Shown: positions 8,702 to 18,033, counted from the first letter of the stretch. The stretch: DNA of 64,000 nt from JAWLDA01 sp041686855 (GCA_041686855.1 JAWLDA010000004.1:62001-126000); one strand, 5' to 3'. Notes: generated by a model not told the origin, from the sequence alone. A program made the numbers and translations.

Positions 8702-10015
8702 GTGAGGCGACATGTCCGCATGACCATCGTCTTAAGTGCACTGCTCGTAGCGATCGCTTCAACGGCAATGGCAGCCGAAAAGTTGCAGTTGGAAATATGG
8801 GGAAATGCCAGCCATTTGGAGGCCCTTAAACCTCTCATTGAAGAGTACAACGCGAGCCAGGACCGGATTGAGGTGCTTATTCCCGGCAAGAACGAGAGTC
8901 CTGACACCATCCTCGGAGCGGCCCTTGCCGGGCAACTACCCGATATCCTGGAGAGTGGTCGGGTATGGAATAACCAGTACTACCCTGAAGGCCTTATGGT
9001 CGATCTGGATCGGTTTATCGATCGAGAGGCGTCCGGTTTCCTCGACGATTGGATCCCGCATACGCTGTGGACGGACAACGTCGTTGACGGTCATTTGGTG
9101 AGTCTGCCGTTCCGATTGGGCGTCTTTGCGACTCACTACAACGAACTTCTCTTTCAGGAATCGGGATTACAACCGCCTTCCAACGGTTGGACCTGGCGAG
9201 ACGTGGAGGAGTACGCCCGTAAGGTACGCCGGGTCGACAGTGAAGGCAATATGGAAGTTTGGGGGCTCGTGGCGGAGCACCCGCTCTCCTTTGACTATCC
9301 TCTAATCGGTCAAGCCGGCGGTCCAGCTGCTCCCGGAGGCGTCTTTGTGAGCGAGGACCTCCAGCCGCTCGTCAACTCGGCACACGTACGTGAAACCTAT
9401 GATTGGATTTTGAACATGATCAACTCCGGGTTACTGGGTTACAGTTACGCGAATATTCATCCGGGAGCCGGTGCTGCTCGCATGCACAATGCCGGCATGC
9501 TTCAGTCGGGTCCTCAGCGTGAACAAGCGATAATGGACGCAGAGAGTGCACTGCGTCCAGCACCGCCGCTACGCGCTCGCCCCGACACGATGCCCGCGAC
9601 TACGTTTGCCGACCGGAGCTTCGCCATTATGAATGTGTCACCCGAACGCCAGGAAGCAGCGTGGGAAGTGATCAAGTGGCTCTTCCGCCCCGATGTACAG
9701 GCGCGCTGGAACGTGGCGACCGGAACGTTACCGGCTACTCGCTCAGCCATAAACCATCCAATCTATCAGCAAGGAGCTCCTGAGAACATTCTCCGTTGGG
9801 CTGAGCTTTACTTTGGGGGAGAGCCGGTAAAAAACGCAATACCGTGGCCGATGCCCATGTGGGTGACAGGAATTGACGGTGATGCGTACGCTCACAGTGC
9901 CAGACTAATCAGGGGTGAAATTAGCCTGGAGGCTTATATCACAGAGTTTGGACGTGCCGCCCAGACTCGGATCGAGGAACTCCAAATGCGACGGAACGAA
10001 ACGAATGATAACTAG
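8702..10015 (+). CDS. ABC-type sugar solute-binding protein, cassette copy 1
   Basis: An extracytoplasmic binding protein of the family 1 (carbohydrate) type, 437 aa. The N-terminus has basic residues, a hydrophobic core and an A-M-A cleavage site for signal peptidase I near residue 24. There is no lipobox Cys, which suggests a soluble periplasmic protein rather than a lipoprotein. LQLEIWGNASHLEALKPLIEEYN is the typical start of the mature domain. AAAGGGGG (8686-8693) precedes the GTG. The product of 26364-27653 is roughly 75-80% identical. No permease or ATPase gene is nearby. Confidence 0.9.
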   Translation: MRRHVRMTIVLSALLVAIASTAMAAEKLQLEIWGNASHLEALKPLIEEYNASQDRIEVLIPGKNESPDTILGAALAGQLPDILESGRVWNNQYYPEGLMVDLDRFIDREASGFLDDWIPHTLWTDNVVDGHLVSLPFRLGVFATHYNELLFQESGLQPPSNGWTWRDVEEYARKVRRVDSEGNMEVWGLVAEHPLSFDYPLIGQAGGPAAPGGVFVSEDLQPLVNSAHVRETYDWILNMINSGLLGYSYANIHPGAGAARMHNAGMLQSGPQREQAIMDAESALRPAPPLRARPDTMPATTFADRSFAIMNVSPERQEAAWEVIKWLFRPDVQARWNVATGTLPATRSAINHPIYQQGAPENILRWAELYFGGEPVKNAIPWPMPMWVTGIDGDAYAHSARLIRGEISLEAYITEFGRAAQTRIEELQMRRNETNDN

Positions 10016-10038
10016 AGCACACGATCTGTAAGCACCGA

Positions 10039-10072
10039 GGTTCCGGTTTCAACAGAGCTTGGAGCCGGAACC
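10039..10072 (+). other. Stem-loop after solute-binding protein gene, copy 1
   Basis: GGTTCCGGTT (10039-10048) pairs with AGCCGGAACC (10063-10072) over ten pairs with a 14-base loop. It is followed by AGTATTCTTC rather than a T-run. Such stems after binding-protein genes often protect the upstream mRNA or partly terminate. A different hairpin sits at the equivalent place in copy 2 (27688-27714). Confidence 0.55.
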
Positions 10073-10167
10073 AGTATTCTTCAAACATTCTCTTAAAGTC
10101 TCGCGTTTCTTCGAGTCAGATTCCCTGAAGTGCGACTCGCATCTTAGCGTTGGTAGAGGAGTTTTGA

Positions 10168-11178
10168 GTGGTGTTGGATTTCCAAGATCGACTTCCCCGC
10201 GTGTGGCGGGCTGCAGAGGCGGGAAGTCGGGAAAAGTTCGCGGTAGAGGTCGTTGGCGCCACTGCGGAGACAGCAAGCGTCCATCGAATCGCCGCCTGGG
10301 TATTTAACGGTGTCGAAGATGGGCCCAGGCTGTTGGTCTGCGCGGGGGTGCATGGCGATGAATACGAGGGACCGCGTGCGCTACAAGATCTTGCGCATTC
10401 GCTCGATCCCCGAGGAATACGCGGTACCTTGGTCCTCGTACCGGTCCTCAACGAGCCGGCGATGCTTGCGGGGACACGCGAGCATCCCGACGACGGTAAA
10501 AACTTGGCCCGGGTTTTTCCAGGGAGTGCCGTCGGTACGAGTGCGGAGCGCCTCGCCCACACCTTTGTCAAGGAATTCCTAAGTGGCGCGGATTTTTTTG
10601 CCGATCTTCACTCGTCCGGGGCGGCTGCTCGCATTCTCCCGTGGTCCGGATACCAGATGCGGGAGGGGCGCACCCAAGAGTTCCAGCGCCGCATGGCTAT
10701 CTCCTTTGGGCTGGACATCGTGTGGGGAACCGTGGAGTTACCGGGGCGTACTCTGTCGGCGGCCGGCGATCTTGACATTCCAGCCATTTATGTAGAAATG
10801 CCTGGGGAAGGCAGGTGTCGCCCTGAGGACGTGGCTGCCGATCGACGGGGCGTCATGCAAATGATGTCGGCATTGGGAATGAACGATGGAGCGTTTCCGA
10901 CCCAAAGGCCAGCCTATTTCGTGGAGACCGTCGAAGCTGGCTCCGGCGAACTCAGCGCCGCCCACACCGTGGCGCATGATGGCGTTTTTGTGCCGGAGGT
11001 GGCACTAGGAGATTGGGTTGAACGTGGCGATCAGTTGGGCCGTGTCGTCGACGCCTGGGGCGAACCTCTCAGCGTCGTCCCAGCGGAAGTGAGTGGGTGT
11101 GTTGTCCGCTTACGCACGTTTCCGACGGTTGTCGTCGGAGATAGCGTTGCGTCAATCATCAATATAGAGCGAGTCTGA
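10168..11178 (+). CDS. Succinylglutamate desuccinylase/aspartoacylase-family deacylase
   Basis: A predicted zinc carboxypeptidase-fold amidohydrolase (M14-related AstE/AspA family) of 336 aa. Metal ligands are visible in GVHGDEYEGPRAL (His and Glu near residues 61-64) and FADLHSSG (His near 147). A catalytic Glu is likely in IYVEMPGEG. The C-terminal 90 residues contain a biotinyl/lipoyl-like segment with GVFVPEVALGDWVERGDQLG, as in the AGE/AstE-like group found with sugar operons. TAGAGGAG precedes the GTG. It probably removes an acyl or amide group from a small molecule linked to the neighbouring oxidoreductases; the substrate is unknown. Confidence 0.85.
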   Translation: MVLDFQDRLPRVWRAAEAGSREKFAVEVVGATAETASVHRIAAWVFNGVEDGPRLLVCAGVHGDEYEGPRALQDLAHSLDPRGIRGTLVLVPVLNEPAMLAGTREHPDDGKNLARVFPGSAVGTSAERLAHTFVKEFLSGADFFADLHSSGAAARILPWSGYQMREGRTQEFQRRMAISFGLDIVWGTVELPGRTLSAAGDLDIPAIYVEMPGEGRCRPEDVAADRRGVMQMMSALGMNDGAFPTQRPAYFVETVEAGSGELSAAHTVAHDGVFVPEVALGDWVERGDQLGRVVDAWGEPLSVVPAEVSGCVVRLRTFPTVVVGDSVASIINIERV

Positions 11179-11375
11179 GACTCATCCCATTGTAGGCGTC
11201 GATTGTCCAATCTGGCACGTGTGGGAGAGGCCGCACTCGTGAATTCGGCTTCCTTAAGGCGCCCTATGCAGGGAGGGGAGCGGACGACGAGAATGGTTGC
11301 AAAAGAAACAACACTCTGCTGGCAATGCGGACTCACCCGCTGGCATGACGTACCCGTCTAAAGAAGGTCTGTCAC

Positions 11376-13037
11376 GTGAGGAAATTCCCAAGGCGTGCTT
11401 TGGCGTGCTTGTTGGCTTTGGCGATTGGCATGGTCGTGTCTGCCCCGACGAGTGCAGACGCACGTCCTATGATCGCACTGGTTCTCGGTGGGGGCTCCGC
11501 TCAAGGATACAATCACGTTGGTGCGTTGAAAGCGCTTGAAGAAGAGGGTATCCCTGTCGATCTCATCGTGGGCAGTAGTATGGGTAGTGTAATTGGAGGG
11601 TTATATTCGGCGGGGTTTTCGAGTGACAACCTGTTTGACGTTGCCGATCGCGTCGAGCTCAATGATTACTTCTCACCGATCGTGCCACCGCGAGGCGGCT
11701 TGTTGGACGCACGTCAGCTGGAGCTCCTGTTGGATCGGCTGACTAACGGGGCCCACTTCGACGACCTCGAAATTCCATTTTACGCGGTGACGACGGAGTT
11801 GACAACCGGCGAGGAAGTCGCCCTTCATGAGGGTTCGCTGGCGCGTGCCATCATTGCCAGCATGTCCATTCCCGGCCTATTTCCGCCAGTTTCGATCGAC
11901 GGAAGACACTTCGTAGACGGCGGACTCAAGAATGCCGTGCCGGTGAATGTCGCACGCTCCGTCGGGGCCGACATCGTGATCGCGGTCGATGTAAGGGAGA
12001 GCAACGAAGCGTTCAGTCCCGACAACATTCTCAACAACGTGCAGATGACGCTGCGGTTTATGATTGAGGGGTATGCAGCGCAACATCTAAGCAGCGCGGA
12101 CGTCGTCGTGCGCGCTTCACTCGAACAGGCCTCTTCGATGGACTTTAACCGTATGAAGGACTTCGTCGCCCGCGGTTACACGGCGACGAAGAAGACGATG
12201 CCGCAGATTCGACAGGTCATCCTCGACCATGATCCTGACTTTCCGTTTCACGCAGTCCCTCGTGCAAGGGGGCTCACGCAAGCCGAACTTGACACCCGGA
12301 TCACGGCAGCGCATAGAGCGGCTCGTCTCCCACAGGGCCGCTATGCCGTTTCGTTTCATCCCAGCTTTCACCCGGACTTTCGATTCCGCGGCGGAGTCTC
12401 CTACCGACTTGCTGAGACGACACACTCACCCTTTCTCCGATGGGAGTTTGCGGGGGGATCCGATCACGCCTCGTCGTACCACGGACTTCGCTGGTACCTC
12501 GGGGAGTGTCGAGTTGGGCCCTGCGCGTCGCTGGGCGTGAGAAAGTACAGGAGCGAGTCGTATTTGTCCGGGGGGACGACGTTACATTGGCCTATCGGAA
12601 CCACCTACTCGGCCGAACTTGACTGGGAAGCCGGGCAGCCGGGTGCGACGTGGCGGGCGCGCGTTGAGGCGCATCCCGAATCGTGGGCGCAGTTGACTGA
12701 GCACACCTATGGCTTCGAGGTTGGCCGAGACCCTCGAGGGCTGAGCGGTCCGGCAGGCACGGAGCCCTACGTCCAACTGGACGGCTCCTGGAGAATCGCA
12801 TTGACTCGGTATGGCATCGGGTTAGGCGAGGTGCTTCAGCTCCACCCGGCATTACTCCTTGGAGCCGAAGTGAGCGGCCGCTCCCAACAACGAACATTGG
12901 ATTGGCAGGGAGCGATAAGTGCAGGTATCGGGCTAGAAACCCGCCTGTACGGACTGTACGGTAACCAGTTTCGCATTGAGAGTACATATCACCCCGAGAG
13001 TAATCAATGGTCGGTTGCATTGCGCTTTGGGGAGTGA
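11376..13037 (+). CDS. Patatin-like phospholipase with beta-rich C-terminal domain
   Basis: A 553-aa secreted serine lipase. A signal peptide covers residues 1-30. The patatin domain (about 31-300) has the oxyanion loop VLGGGSAQGYNHVGAL, the nucleophile elbow GSSMG (Ser about 68) and the partner Asp in VDGGLKNAVP (about 181). The last 250 residues alternate polar and aromatic residues in strand-like runs and end in WSVALRFGE, which looks like an outer-membrane barrel in the manner of PlpD/type Vd proteins. This is a strong hint of a diderm cell. AAGAAGG supports the GTG start. The barrel assignment is by pattern only. Confidence 0.85.
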   Translation: MRKFPRRALACLLALAIGMVVSAPTSADARPMIALVLGGGSAQGYNHVGALKALEEEGIPVDLIVGSSMGSVIGGLYSAGFSSDNLFDVADRVELNDYFSPIVPPRGGLLDARQLELLLDRLTNGAHFDDLEIPFYAVTTELTTGEEVALHEGSLARAIIASMSIPGLFPPVSIDGRHFVDGGLKNAVPVNVARSVGADIVIAVDVRESNEAFSPDNILNNVQMTLRFMIEGYAAQHLSSADVVVRASLEQASSMDFNRMKDFVARGYTATKKTMPQIRQVILDHDPDFPFHAVPRARGLTQAELDTRITAAHRAARLPQGRYAVSFHPSFHPDFRFRGGVSYRLAETTHSPFLRWEFAGGSDHASSYHGLRWYLGECRVGPCASLGVRKYRSESYLSGGTTLHWPIGTTYSAELDWEAGQPGATWRARVEAHPESWAQLTEHTYGFEVGRDPRGLSGPAGTEPYVQLDGSWRIALTRYGIGLGEVLQLHPALLLGAEVSGRSQQRTLDWQGAISAGIGLETRLYGLYGNQFRIESTYHPESNQWSVALRFGE

Positions 13038-13075
13038 ACAGACGTAGACTTAAGAGTACTTGGGGAGGCGTTCAC

Positions 13076-13714
13076 GTGGGGCGGACGAGCGAGTTTGATC
13101 ACCTGGTAACGACAGAAGCGGAGCTCCGTGAGCTTTTGGGCCATCCATCCGAGATGGTGGTGCAAAAGACGATCTCGCAATTGGATCAACATTGCCGCAA
13201 TTTCATGGCTCAGTCGCCGTTCATGCTACTCGCAACGGCGAACGCAGCCGGGGAATGCGACGTTTCGCCACGTGGAGATGCTCCCGGATTCGTACTCATA
13301 CTTGACGAGAAGCGACTCGTCATCCCGGAGCGTCCTGGCAATCGAAAGCTCGACTCTCTCACGAATATCGTGTCGAATCCCCGGGTCGGTTTACTCTTTT
13401 TGATGCCGGGGATGGGGGAGACTCTGCGGATCAACGGAAGAGCGTACATAACCCGCGATCCCAGTCTGCTTGAGCGAATGGAGGCTCGGGGTAAGCGGCC
13501 GCTCCTGGGCATCGGCGTTTACGTCGAGGAGTGCTTCCTACACTGTGCGAAAGCCTTAAAGCGCTCACAGCTTTGGCAAACCCAGAGTTGGCCTGCGTCG
13601 ACGGACCTTCCCTCCGCTGCGCAAATCTTTCATGACCATGCCAATCTTCCTGAGACGACAGTCGAACAGGTAGAGAAGTCTCTCGAAGAGAGCTACCGGA
13701 CTCGGCTTTATTAA
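13076..13714 (+). CDS. PPOX-class FMN-dependent flavoprotein
   Basis: A pyridoxamine 5'-phosphate oxidase-fold protein of 212 aa. FMLLATANAAGECDVSPRGDAPGFV and the following NRKLDSLTNIVSNPRVGLLFLMP are typical of the MSMEG_1061-like FMN-binding subgroup, and GRAYITRD follows. The GTG at 13076, preceded by GGGGAGG at 13062-13068, is preferred over an earlier in-frame GTG at 13007 that would overlap the patatin gene by 31 bases. The reaction is unknown; relatives reduce or bind small heterocycles. Confidence 0.85.
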   Translation: MGRTSEFDHLVTTEAELRELLGHPSEMVVQKTISQLDQHCRNFMAQSPFMLLATANAAGECDVSPRGDAPGFVLILDEKRLVIPERPGNRKLDSLTNIVSNPRVGLLFLMPGMGETLRINGRAYITRDPSLLERMEARGKRPLLGIGVYVEECFLHCAKALKRSQLWQTQSWPASTDLPSAAQIFHDHANLPETTVEQVEKSLEESYRTRLY

Positions 13715-13765
13715 CACTTTATCTAGTCGCTTCATTGGTGAGATGCAAGTTAGCGGCCATGATAC

Positions 13766-14581
13766 TTAAGACTTCGCCGCAATTAGTAAGAGTGTGCTGA
13801 GGTGTAATGCGAGATTGGAAAAGTTGTGCGCAAGGATCGGAGCCACAAGGCTCATGGTCTTGTGAAAGACGATGGAGTAATACATCCCCAGTCCAAACGC
13901 TAGGAGGAGCTGGGGAAGGTAGATGTGGGTGACTTGAAACGGGCTCAGGCTAAAATTGATGTGTGCGAGAGTAAAGATGAGCGCTGCGATGATTCCGGCG
14001 CTGGGGATCTCGATTCCACGCCATTGACGCACGCCTGGAAAGAATTGAGCTAGGACGGTGTGGAAGAGTCCGCGAAAGAGGATCTCCTCGGAGAGCCCTG
14101 AGAGAAGTCCCATAAAAGCGAGATTGCCGACGATGTTCGCGGGAGTCGGTACATAGCCCAGAAAGGCGAGTTGGTCGGCTCGCGTCGTCGTTAACCATTG
14201 CACGACGAAACCGATTCCGACGACGTACACGCTGAATGTCACGACAAAATGCTTAAAGAGCGTGAACGACATCCTGAGATTCTTAAGATTGAATCCCCAC
14301 TTAGAAAAATCGCCCCGACTAAAGATGGCGACGATAACGATGGCTAGAACCATTTGCCAGAGGTGATGGTCGGTCAACTGGACCCAGTTTCCGTGGTCAA
14401 GCCATTCTGGAGGAAGCGACAGACGGGGGTAGATAGCGAAAAGGCCGGTGAGGCGTTGAATGATGTAGTAGGTGACTCCAAGGCCGACGATTACAATCAC
14501 GCCGACCAGAGCGTGGCGCTTTGTAGCGTTTGTGCTTCCGGGCCTGACGTCGCCCTTCGGTGTCCTCGCGTCGGGTCTCAT
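13766..14581 (-). CDS. CPBP-family intramembrane metalloprotease
   Basis: A multi-pass membrane protein with the CPBP (CAAX/bacteriocin-processing) signature. EEILFRG carries motif 1, FTLAHINF motif 2 and PILAHNFSN motif 3, all with the expected Glu, Arg and His residues. About seven hydrophobic segments are visible. The ATG at 14581 (MRPDARTPKG) has GGGAGG just upstream and is better than the frame's earlier start at 14701, which would overlap the small gene before it. Role unknown; some relatives process membrane-bound peptides. Confidence 0.87.
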   Translation of the reverse strand: MRPDARTPKGDVRPGSTNATKRHALVGVIVIVGLGVTYYIIQRLTGLFAIYPRLSLPPEWLDHGNWVQLTDHHLWQMVLAIVIVAIFSRGDFSKWGFNLKNLRMSFTLFKHFVVTFSVYVVGIGFVVQWLTTTRADQLAFLGYVPTPANIVGNLAFMGLLSGLSEEILFRGLFHTVLAQFFPGVRQWRGIEIPSAGIIAALIFTLAHINFSLSPFQVTHIYLPQLLLAFGLGMYYSIVFHKTMSLVAPILAHNFSNLALHLSTLLLIAAKS

Positions 14582-14598
14582 TCTGCCTCCCACGTTCC

Positions 14599-14841
14599 TT
14601 AGATTCTTGCCCCTCTCCAACGTTGCAGCCGCTTGAAGAGAGGAGCGAGAGCCGCGGTGCAGGCCCCAGCCATGCCAAACTCGGCCAGCATCCTCCCCCA
14701 AGGGGAGTCAATCCCTTGCTCGACCAGGTCAGTGATTACCAACCCAGTCATCGAGTCCACGGCATTGGCTACAAGATGGGACGTTAAGCCAGCAATGGAG
14801 AGCGTAATGCCTGTATTCGCTCGTCTCGGGCAGTTGATCAT
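14599..14841 (-). CDS. Small membrane-associated protein, 80 aa
   Basis: A short frame directly upstream of the CPBP protease gene, with an 18-base gap. It contains an N-terminal stretch of moderate hydrophobicity (TGITLSIAGLTSHLVANAV), a middle helix and a basic end (FKRLQRWRGARI). GTGAGGAA lies a few bases before the ATG. I do not recognise it. Position and codon pattern suggest a real gene, possibly a partner or substrate of the protease, but the evidence is thin. Confidence 0.45.
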   Translation of the reverse strand: MINCPRRANTGITLSIAGLTSHLVANAVDSMTGLVITDLVEQGIDSPWGRMLAEFGMAGACTAALAPLFKRLQRWRGARI

Positions 14842-14943
14842 AAGTTCCTCACTTCGATTCCGGCGCGTTTTGATCCGTACTGCCCATCATCTTACGGCGA
14901 CACAGAAGTGAATGTGACACCTCAATCTCCCAGTGCCACGCGG

Positions 14944-15579
14944 TCAACTCGGTTCTTTTCGCGGCCGGGCCTTGGCGCTCGACTTCGAACTCCCCCGGCG
15001 AAACCGGCGCAAGAGGTTTAAATAATATATGATCTTGCCCACTAAGAGCAGGACGCTCGTGGAGGCGCGAACGGCAAACCCTTTCTCCGCGGCTTTGCCG
15101 CCGATGGTAATGAACGCAATCACTCCAAGTACGATCATACCGAGGATTGACGTTGAGACGTCAGGGTAGATGGCTTTCATCGAGAGAATGATGGGTGTGG
15201 CAACGACGCCGCTGATGGTGCCGGAGATGTCTCCGATGACGTCGGCGCAAATGCTGTTCACTCGGCCCGCGTTGCGCACGATCACCAAGGCTTCCCGTGC
15301 GCCGGGCACACGGTTGGAGGCCATCGCGTTGAACGGTTCTTCCCGGCCCGAAGTTGCCGCGATCGCGATGATGTCAGAGAGAATTGCGAATCCAATGCTT
15401 GCGATGAGGATAAAGGTGCCTGTCATCACGTCGACAGTTTGAAGAATTGCGCCCAGCGGCCCACCGATGACGATAGCGACGAGCAGGCCCAACATACCGA
15501 TGGAGAGACCGTTACGTAATCCAGAAGGCTTCTTTGGTCGTTTGGAATTGGCGGATCGGGTCTTGCTTTCGCGCCCCAA
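14944..15579 (-). CDS. Conserved multi-pass membrane protein, clostridial type
   Basis: 211 aa with a basic N-terminus, then four or more hydrophobic segments (LSIGMLGLLVAIVIGGPLG, GTFILIASIGFAILSDIIAIA, ISGVVATPIILSM, SILGMIVLGVIAFITIGG). The middle block REEPFNAMASNRVPGAREAL followed by RNAGRVNSICADVIGDI resembles an uncharacterised membrane family I know from clostridia, sometimes loosely labelled a CorB-like transporter. No transport motif can be confirmed. The C-terminal tail is strongly basic. Confidence 0.7.
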   Translation of the reverse strand: MGRESKTRSANSKRPKKPSGLRNGLSIGMLGLLVAIVIGGPLGAILQTVDVMTGTFILIASIGFAILSDIIAIAATSGREEPFNAMASNRVPGAREALVIVRNAGRVNSICADVIGDISGTISGVVATPIILSMKAIYPDVSTSILGMIVLGVIAFITIGGKAAEKGFAVRASTSVLLLVGKIIYYLNLLRRFRRGSSKSSAKARPRKEPS

Positions 15580-15813
15580 TGGTTTTAAGCTCCTTTACCC
15601 GTTTTCCCGAGACATAGGAACTCGGCAGGTGTCCCTTTTGGGGGCATCGGGGAGGCAAGGGAGAGGATCGTTAGCGACAGACGCGAACGAAATGAATTCG
15701 GAGTGGATGAAGAAAGAATGAGGATGCAGGGAGTTGAGAAAGGCCGAATCGGCCGACGATAAGCCAACCAAAGAGGTACACCACCGCCCTTCGTAATACC
15801 CGGAGTCTCGTGT

Positions 15814-16416
15814 CTATGGGTCTACATTACCACGAACAGTGCCTAATCCCTTCGTCGCTGCAGTGACCATCGCGGCGCAGTCATTGCCGAGGACGTAATC
15901 AACGCCCATCGCTGCTAGGCGTCCGGGCATGCCGTCGTTTTGGGTGGTAGCTTCGGGATACTTACGCTTGATGGCGTTGATAATCGGAACGGGTGCAAAG
16001 AAAGTGCACTCCTCCATCATCGAGCGCCTCGCTACATGAGATGCGACGATCAACGCGTCCTCCACAGCCAGCTTCAACTGGAGGATGATATCTGCGCCGC
16101 TTCCCCTAAACGTTTCGAGGACCGCCGCGAGTGTAGGGATGCGGGTATCCAAACGCCCGGCGAATGTCGAATCCTTCCAGCCTCCGGCGTCAACCTCCGC
16201 TATCTCTCGGTACGACAGGTTGGCGACGGGGCCTGAGAGGCTGGTCGTTCGATCGAGCGTCGCGTCGTGCAACATGACGAAGCAGCCGTCTCGAGTGCGC
16301 CGCACGTCGGCTTCAACGCCGTCAGCGCCCTCCTGTACGGCCATGCGGTAAGCTAGAAGTGTGTTCTCCGGATAGCGATCACTCGAACCCCGGTGTCCTT
16401 GAATCTCCATGGGCAC
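15814..16416 (-). CDS. Glycerophosphodiester phosphodiesterase family, shortened
   Basis: The catalytic N-terminal half is clear: GHRGSSDRYPENT (His-Arg and Glu) and ADVRRTRDGCFVMLHD (Glu, Asp and His) near residues 7-52, and ILQLKLAVED where the family usually has E-I-K. The protein has 200 aa against the usual 230-250. The W-T-V strand normally found before the last G-V-D block is absent, and AAMGVDYVLGND follows soon after RKYPEATT. This looks like an in-frame internal loss of roughly 40-50 residues. The change to LQLKL also removes a usual acidic residue. Activity is doubtful. Confidence 0.8.
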   Translation of the reverse strand: MPMEIQGHRGSSDRYPENTLLAYRMAVQEGADGVEADVRRTRDGCFVMLHDATLDRTTSLSGPVANLSYREIAEVDAGGWKDSTFAGRLDTRIPTLAAVLETFRGSGADIILQLKLAVEDALIVASHVARRSMMEECTFFAPVPIINAIKRKYPEATTQNDGMPGRLAAMGVDYVLGNDCAAMVTAATKGLGTVRGNVDP

Positions 16417-16554
16417 TCATTCCCCGAGCTCGTCGAGACTCCTCCAATGGCTCTGCCCCTGAGATTCTCATCATTCACCGTCCCAACATCAATGGCAGAA
16501 TAAAGGAACGTCTCTGCAAATGGGAAAAATGTGACGTTAATAAAGTGATGGGAG

Positions 16555-17892
16555 ATGGTCATTTTGTCCACGGTACTCTCGGGTTGCGCGCGTGTGTTCG
16601 TCGCGGGCTGTTTGACACTAGCGCTACTCTTATCGGTCGGGTTCGCCGGAGTGGGAGTCCAGGCTCAAACGACCGAGCTCGATGTCTTTTGGAGTAGTTG
16701 GGGCCCGTTGTATAACGAGCTCATGACCAATATTGGTGAACGATACGAAGTCCAACACCCCCAAATTGACGTCGAGTGGAGTTTCAACTCGGGATGGCAA
16801 GATAAGCTGATGACCCTCGTGGCCAGCGGTTTGGCGCCCGACGTGACGTATACCAACTGGGTGGGGCTGGCCGATCTGGCTCGTAACGGAACCTTACTCC
16901 CTCTCGACTCTTTCGCGCAGAAAGAAGGGTGGAGTCGTGATCAGTTCGTCCCGGCCATGTGGGACGCAGTGATGCACAATGGTCAGATGTACGCCGTTCC
17001 CGGCGGAGGCGACTACATCGCGCTTTACTACAACAAGGATGTCTTTGCCGAAGTTGGGTTGGATCCTGAACGGCCTCCCAAGACGTTGCAGGAGCTCGAG
17101 GATTTCTCCGACAGAATATACCGGACGGACGGTCAAGGGAATTACACGCGAGTCGGATACCTGCCGGGGAACTTCATGCAGTGGGCCTATATCTTTGGCG
17201 GGGAATTCTACAACGAGGATCGGACCCAAGTGACGCTCGACCATCCTCAAAATGTCGAAGCGCTCGAGTGGCTCGAGTCGTTGGCCCAAAAGTGGGATAT
17301 GGCAAAGATCCGGGCCTTTTGGCAGGGGAAACCGGGCCTCTCCGCCGCCAACAGCCCGTTTGTGACGGGACAGAGCGCCTTTCTCATCACTGGGTTTTGG
17401 GGGTACGAGGCCTTGGATCAATTTGGGGACGAGATGCAGTATGGTGTCGCCCCCATCCCCACCATAAACGGCAGCGTGGATGAGATGAGTCGGTACCTCA
17501 TTCAAGGCTGGTACGTCGGCATCCCAAAGGAGGCCAAGAACGTCGAGGCCGCTTGGGACTTTATCCGCTGGGCGTTTGTCGATCGGGCGGCCGAGATGGG
17601 AGCCTCCACACTCAACGGACCTACGCCGCTGGCCAGCTTTCGAGAGTTTAACGAGTTGTTGGCGAATCAGATCGGACCCGACAACCGCCTCGTCCCGTAC
17701 CTTGATGTCTTTAACGAAATCGCCTTTCGGGGTACCAAGTACTTCCCGGGAACCCCGATCACGATGGACTACTATCAAAAGGTGAACGAAGCCCAAAACC
17801 TCGTGCTTAGCGGAGAGGCGGCGCCACGGCAGGTGTTGGAGTCGATGAACGACGCACTACAAGCCCAACTAGATGCGGCGCTCGCACAGTGA
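16555..17892 (+). CDS. ABC-type sugar solute-binding protein
   Basis: A family 1 extracellular binding protein, 445 aa. A hydrophobic signal segment (FVAGCLTLALLLSVGFAGVG) ends near V-Q-A-Q, a signal peptidase I site. TELDVFWSSWGPLYNELM and VTYTNWVGLADLARNG open the domain, and WGYEALDQFGDEMQYGVAPIP is typical of the hinge region. The TTG at 16564 is better spaced from GGGAG (16550-16554) than the ATG at 16555. It is not closely related to the duplicated pair at 8702 and 26364. It is divergent from the phosphodiesterase gene and followed by a sulfatase. No permeases are adjacent. Confidence 0.9.
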   Translation: MVILSTVLSGCARVFVAGCLTLALLLSVGFAGVGVQAQTTELDVFWSSWGPLYNELMTNIGERYEVQHPQIDVEWSFNSGWQDKLMTLVASGLAPDVTYTNWVGLADLARNGTLLPLDSFAQKEGWSRDQFVPAMWDAVMHNGQMYAVPGGGDYIALYYNKDVFAEVGLDPERPPKTLQELEDFSDRIYRTDGQGNYTRVGYLPGNFMQWAYIFGGEFYNEDRTQVTLDHPQNVEALEWLESLAQKWDMAKIRAFWQGKPGLSAANSPFVTGQSAFLITGFWGYEALDQFGDEMQYGVAPIPTINGSVDEMSRYLIQGWYVGIPKEAKNVEAAWDFIRWAFVDRAAEMGASTLNGPTPLASFREFNELLANQIGPDNRLVPYLDVFNEIAFRGTKYFPGTPITMDYYQKVNEAQNLVLSGEAAPRQVLESMNDALQAQLDAALAQ

Positions 17893-18033
17893 CAGAGGCA
17901 TGTGTGTACTTTCGGCTCTAGGTCGAAAGAGGACGTTGCCCCGCGCGGTGGCGAATGAATTCCAGGATACATGCAGGAGCAGGTAAGAGTATCCGCCTCG
18001 CCGGCGTCGAGGCACGGAGGAGATTGGTGACAC

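Noticed and set aside
16894..17796. A 300-codon open frame on the minus strand
   Set aside because: Fully opposite the solute-binding protein gene 16555-17892; no recognisable domain and no ribosome site.
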